A stretch of 53,573 nt of DNA. Source: an uncultured Roseibium sp. (lineage in GTDB: Bacteria > Pseudomonadota > Alphaproteobacteria > Rhizobiales > Stappiaceae). The stretch's first letter is position 1; each line of letters begins with the position of its first letter. Below are positions 1-8,880 of the stretch, piece after piece. Under the pieces are notes generated by a model. That model saw only the letters and a list, made by a program, of their open reading frames with translations. It was not told the origin of the DNA and did not search any database. The stretch covers positions 1 to 53,573 of the forward strand of contig NZ_CANMNP010000024.1 of NCBI RefSeq assembly GCF_947499295.1, written 5' to 3'. Made by a program: the position numbers and the translations under genes.

Positions 1-201
1 GCCACAGTCCGCATGACAGCATCCGTCGAACTCGTCGAACCCCTCGGATCCGACACCCTCGCACGCGTCAATGCACAGAACCATACCCTTTGGGTCAGAC
101 TCGACGGACAGGCAAACATCAAAACAGGCGACAGAATCGACATCGGCTTCGAGCCAATGCGCGCAAACATATTCAGCAAAAATAACGAAATCAGAATCTG
201 A
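1..201 (+). CDS. Sugar ABC transporter ATP-binding protein, C-terminal end (partial)
   Basis: The reading frame is open from base 1, so the gene begins outside the window and only the last 66 residues are seen. They read as the end of a TOBE domain of the MalK/UgpC type: a hydrophobic VELVEPLG segment, then LWVRLDG, then a DRIDIGFEP turn and a short polar tail. In this family the domain follows the ATPase core and helps regulate or bind substrate. The nucleotide-binding motifs are off the edge, so family membership rests on the tail alone. The next gene follows after 33 bp on the same strand and is a sugar-type isomerase, which fits a carbohydrate importer at the head of this operon. Confidence 0.75.
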   Translation, partial: ATVRMTASVELVEPLGSDTLARVNAQNHTLWVRLDGQANIKTGDRIDIGFEPMRANIFSKNNEIRI

Positions 202-234
202 GCCAGATTCTAATCCAACATCGGGAAAACACTC

Positions 235-981
235 ATGGATGTTTCATTCCAGCTCTATTCTGCACGCGAATTCACCCCTTGGGACGACGTTTTCAAACGT
301 CTTGCCAAGCTAGGCTATACACAGGTCGAGGGTTTCGGAGGTGTTTACGAGGATCCGGCGGCCTGCCGGGACCTGCTTGACCAGACAGGCTTGAGCATGC
401 CGTCCGGACATTTCTTTCCAATGGAACAGTTCGAAGACGACATCAACAAGGTCATCGCGACCGCCAAGACATTGGGCATGGAGCGTCTGTTCTGTCCGGC
501 CCTGCCGCCCGATCAGCGGTCTGCCGATGCAGCTCACTGGCAATCCGTCGGTGAGCGGCTGGAAGCCATTGGCGCGAAAATCCGGGACGCAGGTCTGCGC
601 TTCGGCTGGCACAACCATGATTTTGAGTTTGTCACCTGTGGCGACGGCCGATTGCCGATGGACATACTGCTTGAAACTGCGCCTTCCATTGAATGGGAAG
701 CAGACATTGCCTGGATCGTCCGAGGCGGTCAGGACCCTCTGGCCTGGATTTCGAAATACGCCGACCGCATCACCACTGCCCATGTCAAGGACATCGCCCC
801 CCAAGGCGAGTGCGCCGACGAAGACGGTTGGGCGGATGTCGGGCAGGGAACCATGGACTGGAAAACCATCATGGCCGCGTTGCGCAGTGCCGGTGTCAAT
901 CTGTTCATCATGGAACACGACAAACCTTCGGACGTCGACCGGTTTGCCGCCCGCTCTATCGAAGCCTTCCGCACATATTAA
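235..981 (+). CDS. Sugar phosphate isomerase/epimerase (xylose isomerase-like TIM barrel)
   Basis: The 248-residue product is a single AP endonuclease-2/xylose isomerase-like TIM barrel. Visible barrel-end motifs that normally bind a divalent metal and the sugar are GWHNHDFE (about 124-131), EWEADIAW (about 153-160) and HVKD (about 183-186), with a MEHD strand near the end. Members of this family isomerise or epimerise free or oxidised sugars, often working with a Gfo/Idh/MocA dehydrogenase such as the next gene, 9 bp downstream. The ATG start follows the ABC ATPase stop by 33 bp. The substrate cannot be read from the sequence; inositol- or 3-keto-sugar-type chemistry is plausible. It is cytoplasmic, with no signal peptide. 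Confidence 0.8.
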   Translation: MDVSFQLYSAREFTPWDDVFKRLAKLGYTQVEGFGGVYEDPAACRDLLDQTGLSMPSGHFFPMEQFEDDINKVIATAKTLGMERLFCPALPPDQRSADAAHWQSVGERLEAIGAKIRDAGLRFGWHNHDFEFVTCGDGRLPMDILLETAPSIEWEADIAWIVRGGQDPLAWISKYADRITTAHVKDIAPQGECADEDGWADVGQGTMDWKTIMAALRSAGVNLFIMEHDKPSDVDRFAARSIEAFRTY

Positions 982-990
982 GGAACCATC

Positions 991-2112
991 ATGAGTAAGA
1001 CACTCGGCATCGGCGTACTGGGATGCGGAAACATTTCGGCTGCCTATATGCGTCTTGCCCCGCTTTTCAGGGGCATCGAAATGCGTGCCTGCGCCGACAT
1101 CAAAGCGTCGGCCGCAAAAGCGCGTGCAGAGGAATTCAATCTGCGCGCGGAAACGGTCGACGGGCTGTTTGCAGCCAGTGACATCGATATCATCGTCAAC
1201 CTGACGGTACCTGCCGCACACTTTGAGGTTTCAAAGAAGATCCTGGACGCCGGCAAACACGTTTATTCCGAAAAGCCCTTCGTACTGAATGTCGCGGAAG
1301 GACAGGACCTCGCGGCAATCGCCAAGGAGAAAGGTTTGCGCGTCGGCTCTGCACCTGACACGTTCCTGGGCGGCGCGCACCAGCTGGCCAGACACCTGGT
1401 CGACAGCGACGCTGTCGGCAAGATTACTTCGGGCACCTGTTTCGTTCAGAGCCCTGGCATGGAAATGTGGCATCCGAACCCGGATTTCTTCTTTCAGCCT
1501 GGCGGCGGACCCATCCTCGATCTCGGGCCCTACTATGTCTCCAACCTTGTTCAGTTGCTCGGCCCGGTAAAAAGGGTCTGTGCCATGAGCTCGTCCGGGT
1601 CCGAATATCGGACAATCACCTCCCAACCCCGTTTTGGTGACAAGATCAAGGTGGAAACGCCCACCACGATCCACGCGGTGATGCAATTTCATTCGGGCGC
1701 CCAGATAACGTATTGCGCCAGCTGGGACGTCTGGCAACATGGTCACTCCAATATGGAACTTTACGGCCTGGGCGGGACATTGCATGTACCCGATCCGAAC
1801 TTCTTCGGCGGTGAAGTGCGGATGACTGAGAAGGGTGCTTACGTCAACATGTCGGATGCCTGGAACCATCCGTTCTCGAAAGCCAATGACGGCAGCAATG
1901 CAAACTATCGAACCGCAGGACTTGCGGACATGGCTCAGGCGATCCTGGCCGACCGGCCACACCGTTGCTCGCTGGAGTTTTCCCTGCATGCCGTGGATGT
2001 GATGACGTCAATCCTTGCATCGGGCGAGAGTGGGCAGTTTATTGATGTCGCAACCACCTGCGACCGTCCTGCTGCGCTCGATCCACAAGCAGCACAGGAC
2101 CTTCTCACCTGA
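991..2112 (+). CDS. Gfo/Idh/MocA family NAD(P)-dependent oxidoreductase
   Basis: The 373-residue product has an N-terminal Rossmann fold with the dinucleotide motif GIGVLGCGNIS (about 6-16) and the family EKP motif at about 94-96, whose Lys is catalytic. The C-terminal alpha/beta domain contains GGGPILDLGPYY (about 171-182), typical of sugar and inositol dehydrogenases. It probably oxidises or reduces a hydroxyl of a sugar or glycoside using NAD(P). It lies 9 bp after one TIM-barrel isomerase and 11 bp before an aldo/keto reductase, so it is co-transcribed. The exact substrate is unknown. Confidence 0.85.
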   Translation: MSKTLGIGVLGCGNISAAYMRLAPLFRGIEMRACADIKASAAKARAEEFNLRAETVDGLFAASDIDIIVNLTVPAAHFEVSKKILDAGKHVYSEKPFVLNVAEGQDLAAIAKEKGLRVGSAPDTFLGGAHQLARHLVDSDAVGKITSGTCFVQSPGMEMWHPNPDFFFQPGGGPILDLGPYYVSNLVQLLGPVKRVCAMSSSGSEYRTITSQPRFGDKIKVETPTTIHAVMQFHSGAQITYCASWDVWQHGHSNMELYGLGGTLHVPDPNFFGGEVRMTEKGAYVNMSDAWNHPFSKANDGSNANYRTAGLADMAQAILADRPHRCSLEFSLHAVDVMTSILASGESGQFIDVATTCDRPAALDPQAAQDLLT

Positions 2113-2123
2113 TAGGAAATCAA

Positions 2124-3167
2124 ATGACCTGGACTGCGGCGCCAACGCGCTATGACAATATGGTGTATCGCCGATGCGGCCAATCGGGCCTGAAGCTGCC
2201 GGCGATCTCGCTCGGGCTCTGGCATAATTTCGGTGAAGACACACCGCACGCGCTCAAGCGGGAAATCGCCTGCACGGCCTTTGACCTTGGCATTACGCAT
2301 TTCGATCTTGCCAACAATTACGGGCCGAGGCCCGGTTCTGCCGAAAGCGCTTTCGGAGAATTGCTGCGAACCGACTTTGCGCCCTACCGAGATGAAATGA
2401 TCATCTCGTCCAAGGCCGGCTATGGAATGTGGCCCGGCCCTTACGGGGAATGGGGCAGCCGCAAATACATGATTGCCTCCTGCGACCAGTCCCTGAAGCG
2501 GATGGGGCTGGATTATGTCGACATCTTCTATTCCCACCGTTTCGATCCGGACACGCCGTTGGAAGAGACGATGATGGCACTCGATCACATCGTGCGGTCC
2601 GGACGGGCACTCTATGTCGGCATTTCGTCCTACAATTCCAAACGCACGCGAGAGGCAACCGCGATCCTGAAAGAGCTGGGCACCCCCTGCCTGATCCACC
2701 AGCCGAGCTATTCCATGATCAATCGCTGGGTGGAAGAGGACGGCTTGCTGGACACGCTCGAGGAACTCGGTGTCGGATCCATTGCCTTTTCTCCGCTTGC
2801 CCAGGGCATGCTGACCAACAAGTATCTCAACGGGATCCCTGAAGACAGCCGGGCGACACAGGGAAAATCTCTCAAAAGCCAGTTCTTGAGCGACGACAAT
2901 ATCGAGACCATCAGAGCGCTCAACGCAATTGCCGAGCGAAGGGGCCAGACCCTTGCCCAGATGGCAATTGCCTGGGTTCTGCGGAACGGAAAAGTCACAA
3001 CGGCTCTTATCGGTGCCAGCCGCGCTGAACAGGTCAGAGACTGTGTACGCACGGTGGAAAATCTCGATTTCACAGATGCTGAGCTTGAGGAAATAGCAGC
3101 CACGACACGCGAAGCTGACATCAATCTCTGGGCCGCATCAGCGGAACGGAAAGGACCGTCACGCTAA
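2124..3167 (+). CDS. Aldo/keto reductase (YghZ / L-glyceraldehyde-3-phosphate reductase-like)
   Basis: The 347-residue product is a single-domain AKR barrel. It opens MVYRRCGQSGLKLP after a short leader and carries the tetrad residues in the expected order: an Asp-Tyr segment FDLANNYGPRPGSAE, a Lys in SSKAGYGMWPG and a His in FYSHRFD. The extended GYGMWPGPYGEWGSRK loop is characteristic of the YghZ/KvAKR14 branch, which reduces small aldehydes or keto sugars with NADPH. The start at 2124 follows a GGAAATCAA leader. It lies 11 bp after the Gfo/Idh gene and is part of the same sugar operon. A physiological substrate cannot be assigned. Confidence 0.83.
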   Translation: MTWTAAPTRYDNMVYRRCGQSGLKLPAISLGLWHNFGEDTPHALKREIACTAFDLGITHFDLANNYGPRPGSAESAFGELLRTDFAPYRDEMIISSKAGYGMWPGPYGEWGSRKYMIASCDQSLKRMGLDYVDIFYSHRFDPDTPLEETMMALDHIVRSGRALYVGISSYNSKRTREATAILKELGTPCLIHQPSYSMINRWVEEDGLLDTLEELGVGSIAFSPLAQGMLTNKYLNGIPEDSRATQGKSLKSQFLSDDNIETIRALNAIAERRGQTLAQMAIAWVLRNGKVTTALIGASRAEQVRDCVRTVENLDFTDAELEEIAATTREADINLWAASAERKGPSR

Positions 3168-3209
3168 ACGGACGTCACCACGACAGGTCAATAACTAAGG
3201 GAGGCAGCC

Positions 3210-4271
3210 ATGGCCGGACTGATCAAGGGACCAGCGATTTTCCTGGCACAATTTGCAGGCGACGAAGCACCTTTCAATTCACTTCCCGCCATCACCAAAT
3301 GGGCTGCAGACCTTGGTTACAAGGGCGTTCAGATTCCAACATTTGACGGACGCCTGTTCGACCTCGACAAGGCGGCCGAAAGTCAGACCTATTGCGACGA
3401 CGTGAAAGGCATCTGCGCGGATGCCGGTGTCGAGATCACCGAACTTTCCACTCACCTTCAGGGGCAACTCGTGGCGGTACATCCAGCCTACGATCTTGCC
3501 TTTGACGGATTTGCGCCCGCAAACGTGCATGGCAACCCCAAGGCGAGGCAGGAATGGGCGGTCGACCAGATGAAAAAGGCGGCTGTCGCCAGTCGTCGCT
3601 TTGGCCTTGATGCTTCGGTCAGCTTCACCGGTTCGCTGGCATTCCCATATCTATATCCCTGGCCGCAGCGTCCCGCCGGTCTGATCGAAGAGGCTTTCAG
3701 GGAACTCGCCAACCGCTGGAAACCGATACTTGATGTCTATGAAGACAACGGTGTCGATGTCGGTTACGAGATCCACCCTGGAGAAGACGTCTTTGACGGG
3801 GCGACGTTCGAGATGTTCCTCGACGCACTGGGAGGTCACAAGCGCTGCCAGATCAACTACGATCCGTCGCATTTTCTGCTTCAGCAAATGGACTATCTGG
3901 CGTTTATCGACATCTACCATGAGCGCATCTGTGCCTATCATGTGAAGGATGCGGAGTTTAATCCGGATGGCCGGCAGGGCGTCTATTCAGGCTATCAGGG
4001 CTGGGTGAATCGGGCGGGCCGGTTCCGTTCACTGGGTGACGGTCAGGTTGATTTCTCCGGTATCTTTTCCAAGCTTGCACAACATGGCTATGACAGCTGG
4101 GCGGTGCTGGAATGGGAGTGCTGCCTGAAGTCACCCGAACAAGGCGCGGCAGAAGGCGCACCGTTCATTGAAAGCCACATCATCGAGGTGACGGACAAAG
4201 CCTTCGACGATTTTGCAGGCGCAGGAACGGATCAAGAGCAGATCCGCAGGATGCTTGGATTGACTTCCTGA
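3210..4271 (+). CDS. Second sugar phosphate isomerase/epimerase family protein
   Basis: The 353-residue protein is a longer TIM-barrel member than the one at 235. It has EIHPGEDVFDG around residues 187-197, a QINYDPSHF strand, a HVKDAEF motif, and VLEWECC near the C terminus; together these form the usual metal-binding set. The insertion after HVKD (NPDGRQGVYSGYQGW) is typical of the larger subgroup found beside Gfo/Idh/MocA dehydrogenases. A GGGAGG Shine-Dalgarno at 3199-3204 decides the ATG at 3210. It is the last gene of the operon and is followed by a strong hairpin at 4302. Confidence 0.82.
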   Translation: MAGLIKGPAIFLAQFAGDEAPFNSLPAITKWAADLGYKGVQIPTFDGRLFDLDKAAESQTYCDDVKGICADAGVEITELSTHLQGQLVAVHPAYDLAFDGFAPANVHGNPKARQEWAVDQMKKAAVASRRFGLDASVSFTGSLAFPYLYPWPQRPAGLIEEAFRELANRWKPILDVYEDNGVDVGYEIHPGEDVFDGATFEMFLDALGGHKRCQINYDPSHFLLQQMDYLAFIDIYHERICAYHVKDAEFNPDGRQGVYSGYQGWVNRAGRFRSLGDGQVDFSGIFSKLAQHGYDSWAVLEWECCLKSPEQGAAEGAPFIESHIIEVTDKAFDDFAGAGTDQEQIRRMLGLTS

Positions 4272-4301
4272 CACCGTGATTTTTCGCGCACCTGAACGCA
4301 T

Positions 4302-4340
4302 TGAGCCGGCCAAAATCCAATTGGCCGGCTCATTGTTTTG
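4302..4340. terminator. Bidirectional intrinsic terminator between the sugar operon and nqrF
   Basis: A perfect 12-bp stem (4302-4313 with 4321-4332, TGAGCCGGCCAA paired to its complement) encloses a 7-nt loop and is followed on + by TTGTTTTG. It sits between the convergent ends of the sugar operon (stop 4271) and the nqr operon (stop 4368), so it can serve both strands. Confidence 0.85.
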
Positions 4341-4367
4341 TCAAAGGCAGTTCGGATCCACCTTGGA

Positions 4368-5588
4368 TCAACCACCGAAGTCGTCGAGCATGATGTCTTC
4401 CCGATCCACGCCCAGATCCAGCAGCATATTGATGACGGACTGGTTCATGATCGGTGGTCCGCACATGTAGAATTCACAGTCTTCCGGTGCCGGATGATTT
4501 TTGAGGTACTCGTCGAAGAGGACGTTGTGGATGAAACCGGTATATCCCTTCCAGTCGTCTTCCGGCAGCGCATCTGACAGGGCCACATGCCATTCGAAAT
4601 TCGAATTTTCGGCAGCAAGCGTGTCAAAGTCCTCAACAAAGAACATCTCGCGCTTTGAACGGGCGCCGTACCAGAAGCTGATCTTGCGCTTTGACTTCAG
4701 CCGCTTGAGCTGATCGAAAATATGGCTGCGCATCGGCGCCATGCCGGCACCGCCACCCACAAAGACCATTTCCCTCTCGGTTTCGCGCGCGAAGAACTCG
4801 CCGAAAGGACCGGAAATCGTGACCTTGTCGCCCGGTTTCAGGTTGAAGATGTAACTCGACATCTTTCCGGGAGGGATACCCTCCGATCCGGGGGGCGGCG
4901 AAGCTACGCGGACGTTGAGCATGATCATGCCCTTTTCTTCCGGGTAGTTTGCCATGGAATAGGCGCGCTCGAGCGGCTCGGCAACAACCGATTCGTATTG
5001 CCAGAGATTGAAGCGGTCCCAGTCCTCCCGGTATTCCTCTTCAACGTCAAAATCCGTGTATTTGAGATGGTGCGAGGGCGCTTCGATCTGAATATATCCA
5101 CCGGCACGGAAATTGACGTCCTCGCCTTCGGGAAGCTCCAGCACCAGCGCCTTGATGAAGGTGGCAACATTCTCGTTCGAGCGAACGGTACATTCCCATT
5201 TCTTGACCCCGAAGACCTCTTCAGGAACTTCGATCACCATGTCCTGCTTCACCGCAACCTGGCATGACAGGCGGTCGCCGCACGCCGCTTCGCGCTTGGT
5301 GATATGGCTTTCTTCCGTTGGCAGAATCGAGCCACCTCCAGAGAAGATCTTCACCCGGCACTGGGCGCATGTGCCACCGCCGCCGCAAGCAGACGGCACG
5401 AAGAGTTTTTGCTCAGCCAGCGTTTGCAGCAATTTGCCACCCGCCGGAACCGAAATGGTCTTCTCGCCGTTGATGCTGATGTTGACATTGCCCACGGAGA
5501 CAAGCTTCGAGCGGGCGGCCAGAATGATCGTGACAAGCGCAAGAACGATCAGCGTGAAGAGCAGGATGCCTAATCCGAATGTTGCCAC
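4368..5588 (-). CDS. nqrF: Na+-translocating NADH:quinone reductase subunit F
   Basis: NqrF is the NADH-oxidising subunit: it takes electrons from NADH through FAD to a [2Fe-2S] cluster and into the membrane complex. The 406-residue product has the full architecture: one N-terminal membrane helix (about 3-25, LGILLFTLIVLALVTIILAA), a ferredoxin domain with cysteines in CGGGGTCAQC plus the distal LSC, then a ferredoxin-reductase domain with RAYSMANYPEE (FAD binding) and GGGAGMAPMRSH (NADH binding), ending DDFGG. Length is normal for the family. It is the last gene of nqrABCDEF, 12 bp after nqrE. Confidence 0.97.
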   Translation of the reverse strand: MATFGLGILLFTLIVLALVTIILAARSKLVSVGNVNISINGEKTISVPAGGKLLQTLAEQKLFVPSACGGGGTCAQCRVKIFSGGGSILPTEESHITKREAACGDRLSCQVAVKQDMVIEVPEEVFGVKKWECTVRSNENVATFIKALVLELPEGEDVNFRAGGYIQIEAPSHHLKYTDFDVEEEYREDWDRFNLWQYESVVAEPLERAYSMANYPEEKGMIMLNVRVASPPPGSEGIPPGKMSSYIFNLKPGDKVTISGPFGEFFARETEREMVFVGGGAGMAPMRSHIFDQLKRLKSKRKISFWYGARSKREMFFVEDFDTLAAENSNFEWHVALSDALPEDDWKGYTGFIHNVLFDEYLKNHPAPEDCEFYMCGPPIMNQSVINMLLDLGVDREDIMLDDFGG

Positions 5589-5600
5589 AAGGCGCTCCCG

Positions 5601-6209
5601 TTACAGTTTGACGCCGCTGAAAGACATGAAGGCAAGTGCCATCAGTCCGGCAGTGATGAAGGTGATGCCCAGGCCCTGCAGGCCGTCTGGGATATCGGCA
5701 TATTTCAGTTTTTCCCGAACGCCGGCCATCGCGGTGATCGCCAGTGCCCAACCAAACCCGGAGGAGAGCCCGTAGGTAACCGATTCGGTAAAATCGTAGT
5801 CTCGCTCAACCATAAAGAGCGAGCCGCCAAGAATGGCACAGTTCACCGTGATGAGCGGCAGGAAGACACCTAGAGCGTTGTAGAGCGGCGGAAAGTACTT
5901 ATCGAGCACCATTTCCAGGATCTGAACCAGGGCGGCGATCACACCGATATAGGATATCAGACCGAGAAAGGTGAGGTCGACATCGCTGAAACCGGCCCAG
6001 GAGAGTGCTCCGGGGGCAAGCAGATAGGTCAGGATCAGATTGTTCGCCGGAACCGTGATCGCCTGAACGATCATGACCGAAATTCCAAGGCCAATAGCCG
6101 TGGAAATTTTCTTGGAAACGGCGATGAACGTGCACATGCCGAGAAAGAACGACAAGGCAAGGTTTTCGACAAAGATCGCCTTTACGGCAAGGGAGACCAG
6201 CTGTTCCAT
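5601..6209 (-). CDS. nqrE: Na+-translocating NADH:quinone reductase subunit E
   Basis: The 202-residue product is an integral membrane protein with about six hydrophobic helices, homologous to NqrD and RnfA. NqrD and NqrE together hold an intramembrane iron centre through conserved cysteines; here one lies in FFLGMCTFIAVSKK near residue 26 and another in ITVNCAILGG near residue 120. It forms part of the sodium channel and electron path. It overlaps the nqrD stop by one base and is followed by nqrF after 12 bp, so translation is probably coupled. Confidence 0.97.
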   Translation of the reverse strand: MEQLVSLAVKAIFVENLALSFFLGMCTFIAVSKKISTAIGLGISVMIVQAITVPANNLILTYLLAPGALSWAGFSDVDLTFLGLISYIGVIAALVQILEMVLDKYFPPLYNALGVFLPLITVNCAILGGSLFMVERDYDFTESVTYGLSSGFGWALAITAMAGVREKLKYADIPDGLQGLGITFITAGLMALAFMSFSGVKL

Positions 6210-6862
6210 CAGTGTGCGTCCACCACCTGGATCTTGTATTCACGCTCTTCGACCTGTTCGGGTTTCCATGTTCGGAATGCCCAGATGAGCAGGCCGATGA
6301 TGAAAAACGCGGACGGCGGCAAGAGCAGCATGCCATTGGGAACGTACCAGCCGTCATTGTTAACGGTCGGAAGCACCGTGATACCGAACAGGCTGCCGGC
6401 ACCGAACAGTTCGCGAATGAAACCGACCAACATCAGGATCAGCCCATAGCCCAATCCGTTTCCAACACCATCGATGAAAGATGCAACCGGCGGGTTCTTC
6501 ATGGCAAATGCTTCTGCACGGCCCATGACAATGCAGTTTGTGATGATCAGACCAACAAAGACGGACAGCGTCTTCGAGATTTCATAGGCATAAGCCTTGA
6601 GAACCTGATCCACGACGATCACCAGCGACGCAATGATCACCATCTGGACGATGATCCGGATTGCGCCCGGAATATGGTTCCGCAGCATCGAGATGAACAT
6701 TGAAGAGAACCCTGTCACCAAGGTCACCGCAATGGACATGACAAGGGCCACCTGAAGCGACGAGGTCACCGCAAGAGCCGAGCAGATGCCCAGAACCTGC
6801 AAAGTGATCGGATTGTTGTCGACCAACGGATCGATCAGCATGCTTCTCTTGGTCTGCGCCAT
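6209..6862 (-). CDS. nqrD: Na+-translocating NADH:quinone reductase subunit D
   Basis: The 217-residue, strongly hydrophobic protein has the NqrD/RnfE fold. Diagnostic segments are LGICSALAVTSSLQVALVMS near the N terminus, FVGLIITNCIVMGRAEAFA in the middle and a C-terminal tail ending in a polar stretch. Cys in LGICSAL and TNCIVMG match the positions that, with NqrE, bind the intramembrane iron that NqrM helps load. It overlaps nqrC by one base upstream and nqrE by one base downstream. Confidence 0.97.
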   Translation of the reverse strand: MAQTKRSMLIDPLVDNNPITLQVLGICSALAVTSSLQVALVMSIAVTLVTGFSSMFISMLRNHIPGAIRIIVQMVIIASLVIVVDQVLKAYAYEISKTLSVFVGLIITNCIVMGRAEAFAMKNPPVASFIDGVGNGLGYGLILMLVGFIRELFGAGSLFGITVLPTVNNDGWYVPNGMLLLPPSAFFIIGLLIWAFRTWKPEQVEEREYKIQVVDAH

Positions 6863-7686
6863 CAGATCGCTCCTGCTTTTACGTTGGCAAGGAAGGGGCC
6901 GTAGCCGCTTTCACCCATCCAGAACCGCACAAGATTGTCCACGCCGACCGAAGTCAGCGTCGCGCCGGCAAGCGCGTCGACATGATACTCTTTCCCCGCA
7001 GGCGGTGCCGTCTTAGCCACCGTGATCAGAAGATCGCCATTGTCATCCGTCAGTTTTTTACCGCTCCACAAGGCTTTCCAGCGAGGATTGTCCACTTCGG
7101 CACCGAGCCCGGGTGTCTCTGCGTGCTGATAGAACTGAAGTCCAAATATATCGTTGCCGTTGGCTTCCAGCGCCACGAAGCCGTAAAGCGTCGACCAGAG
7201 CCCGTATCCGTGTACCGGCAGGATGATCTTGTCGATCGACTTATCTTCCTTGCGCAGCAGATATATGGTCCGGAAGTTCGATTGGCGGCCAATGCCGGCT
7301 GGGTCGTCAGTCAGCGCACGGCTGAGTTCGGGATCATCGGCAGCAGCCAAGTCGTCGAATGTCGCGGGATCGAACTCCGTCGTGAATTCGCCCGTTGCCA
7401 GGTCAAGTACATGCGGTTCGAAGGCATTGAATGCTTCCGGTATGTTCTCACCGGGCGTATAGACGCCGGCAACCTGCAGGATATTGATCTGCTTGTCCCT
7501 GAGCTTGTTGACGTCCTGAATCGGACGCAACGAGACGGCCGTCGCGGAGACGACCATCGACGCGACCAGACACAGCGTAACGGCAACAAAAACGGTCTTG
7601 GGAACCGAATCCGCCGGCAAGTCCAGAAAACGCCGGACGAACCCTTTGTTTGGACGGTCGCCCTGATGTCCGTTGTCGTCAGGCAT
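6862..7686 (-). CDS. nqrC: Na+-translocating NADH:quinone reductase subunit C
   Basis: NqrC carries a covalently bound FMN attached to a Thr outside the cytoplasm. The flavinylation motif is visible as DALAGATLTS near the C terminus, preceded by a single N-terminal membrane helix (TVFVAVTLCLVASMVVSATA). The reading frame is open to 7752, but that extension lies inside nqrB and is Arg-rich, so the ATG at 7686 (MPDDNGHQGD) is preferred. This gives 274 residues and an 8-bp overlap with the nqrB stop. ApbE, encoded at 10397, is the enzyme expected to attach the FMN. Confidence 0.95.
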   Translation of the reverse strand: MPDDNGHQGDRPNKGFVRRFLDLPADSVPKTVFVAVTLCLVASMVVSATAVSLRPIQDVNKLRDKQINILQVAGVYTPGENIPEAFNAFEPHVLDLATGEFTTEFDPATFDDLAAADDPELSRALTDDPAGIGRQSNFRTIYLLRKEDKSIDKIILPVHGYGLWSTLYGFVALEANGNDIFGLQFYQHAETPGLGAEVDNPRWKALWSGKKLTDDNGDLLITVAKTAPPAGKEYHVDALAGATLTSVGVDNLVRFWMGESGYGPFLANVKAGAI

Positions 7687-8878
7687 TTCGTTTCGCCCTG
7701 CGTTTGATGTTCGCCTGCACCACAAAATAATCAATAAGCGGCGCAAAAACATTACCGAACAAGATGGCCAGCATCATCCCTTCCGGAAAGGCCGGATTGA
7801 TGACCCTGATCATCACAACCATAAACCCGATCAAGGCCCCGTAAATATAACGGCCAAGATTGGTGTGAGACGCGGACACCGGCTCTGTGACCATGAAGAC
7901 CAGGCCGAACGCATATCCACCGACGACAAGATGCCAATACCAAGGCATTGCGAACATCGGATTGGTGTCCGAGCCGATCAGGTTGAGCAGCGTCGAAAAG
8001 GCTATCATCCCGCCGAGACAGCCGACAACGAGATGCCAATTCGCAATCTTGGTGATCAGCAAAAAGGCAAGGCCGATCATGCAGGCAAGCGTGGAGGTTT
8101 CGCCGATGCTGCCTTGAATGATGCCGATGAAGGAATCGAACCAGGTCATGCCATGTGCCGCGAGCTGCAGGTAACCGTCCGAAGAGCCCACGGACAAAGC
8201 CGTTGCTCCTGAAAAACCGTCGACCGGTGTCCAGATCGTGTCTCCGGACATCTGCGCCGGATAGGCAAAATAGAGGAAGGCACGGCCGGTTAGGGCCGGA
8301 TTAAGGAAGTTCTTGCCGGTTCCGCCAAAGACTTCCTTGCCAATGACCACGCCGAAAGAGATCCCCAGAGCGACCTGCCAGAGCGGTGCGGACGGCGGAA
8401 GGATCAGCGCGAAGAGCATGGACGTTACGAGGAAACCCTCGTTGACTTCATGGCCGCGCACTGTTGCAAAGAGCACTTCCCAAATTCCGCCAACCACGAG
8501 CGTCGTGATGTAAATCGGCAGAAAATAAAGCAATCCGTGCATGAAATTGGCAAATGGGTTGGCCGGATTAAAGCCGATCCCGAGAGCCTCGATGATCCAG
8601 GCCCTCCATCCCGACGCACCGTAAGTGGCAATGGCCGAATTGACCTGAAAGCCAACGTTATAGAGGCCAATCAATATGCACGGGATTGTCGCAATGACCA
8701 CGTAGGTCATGATCCGCTTCATGTCGACATAGGAGCGGGCATGCGGTGCGGCGGTGGTGACCGTCTTCGGCGTATAGATGAAGCTTTCCACCATCTCGTA
8801 GACGGGGAAAAGTTTTTCATATTTACCGCCCTTAACGAAATAGGGCTCGATGCGGTCGAAGAAGTTGCGAAGGCCCAA
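7679..8878 (-). CDS. nqrB: Na+-translocating NADH:quinone reductase subunit B
   Basis: The 399-residue polytopic membrane subunit holds a covalent FMN and riboflavin and forms the main sodium pathway. The FMN-attachment sequence GFSGATALSVG is present near residue 225, and the N-terminal LGLRNFFD start and HARSYVDMKRIM segment are typical. Most of the protein is hydrophobic helices. It starts 2 bp after nqrA ends and its 3' end overlaps nqrC by 8 bp. Confidence 0.97.
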   Translation of the reverse strand: MGLRNFFDRIEPYFVKGGKYEKLFPVYEMVESFIYTPKTVTTAAPHARSYVDMKRIMTYVVIATIPCILIGLYNVGFQVNSAIATYGASGWRAWIIEALGIGFNPANPFANFMHGLLYFLPIYITTLVVGGIWEVLFATVRGHEVNEGFLVTSMLFALILPPSAPLWQVALGISFGVVIGKEVFGGTGKNFLNPALTGRAFLYFAYPAQMSGDTIWTPVDGFSGATALSVGSSDGYLQLAAHGMTWFDSFIGIIQGSIGETSTLACMIGLAFLLITKIANWHLVVGCLGGMIAFSTLLNLIGSDTNPMFAMPWYWHLVVGGYAFGLVFMVTEPVSASHTNLGRYIYGALIGFMVVMIRVINPAFPEGMMLAILFGNVFAPLIDYFVVQANIKRRAKRNA

Positions 8879-8880
8879 CT

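Noticed and set aside
310..1221. Long minus-strand open frame opposite the first isomerase
   Set aside because: It is antisense to two well-supported genes and has no recognisable domain.
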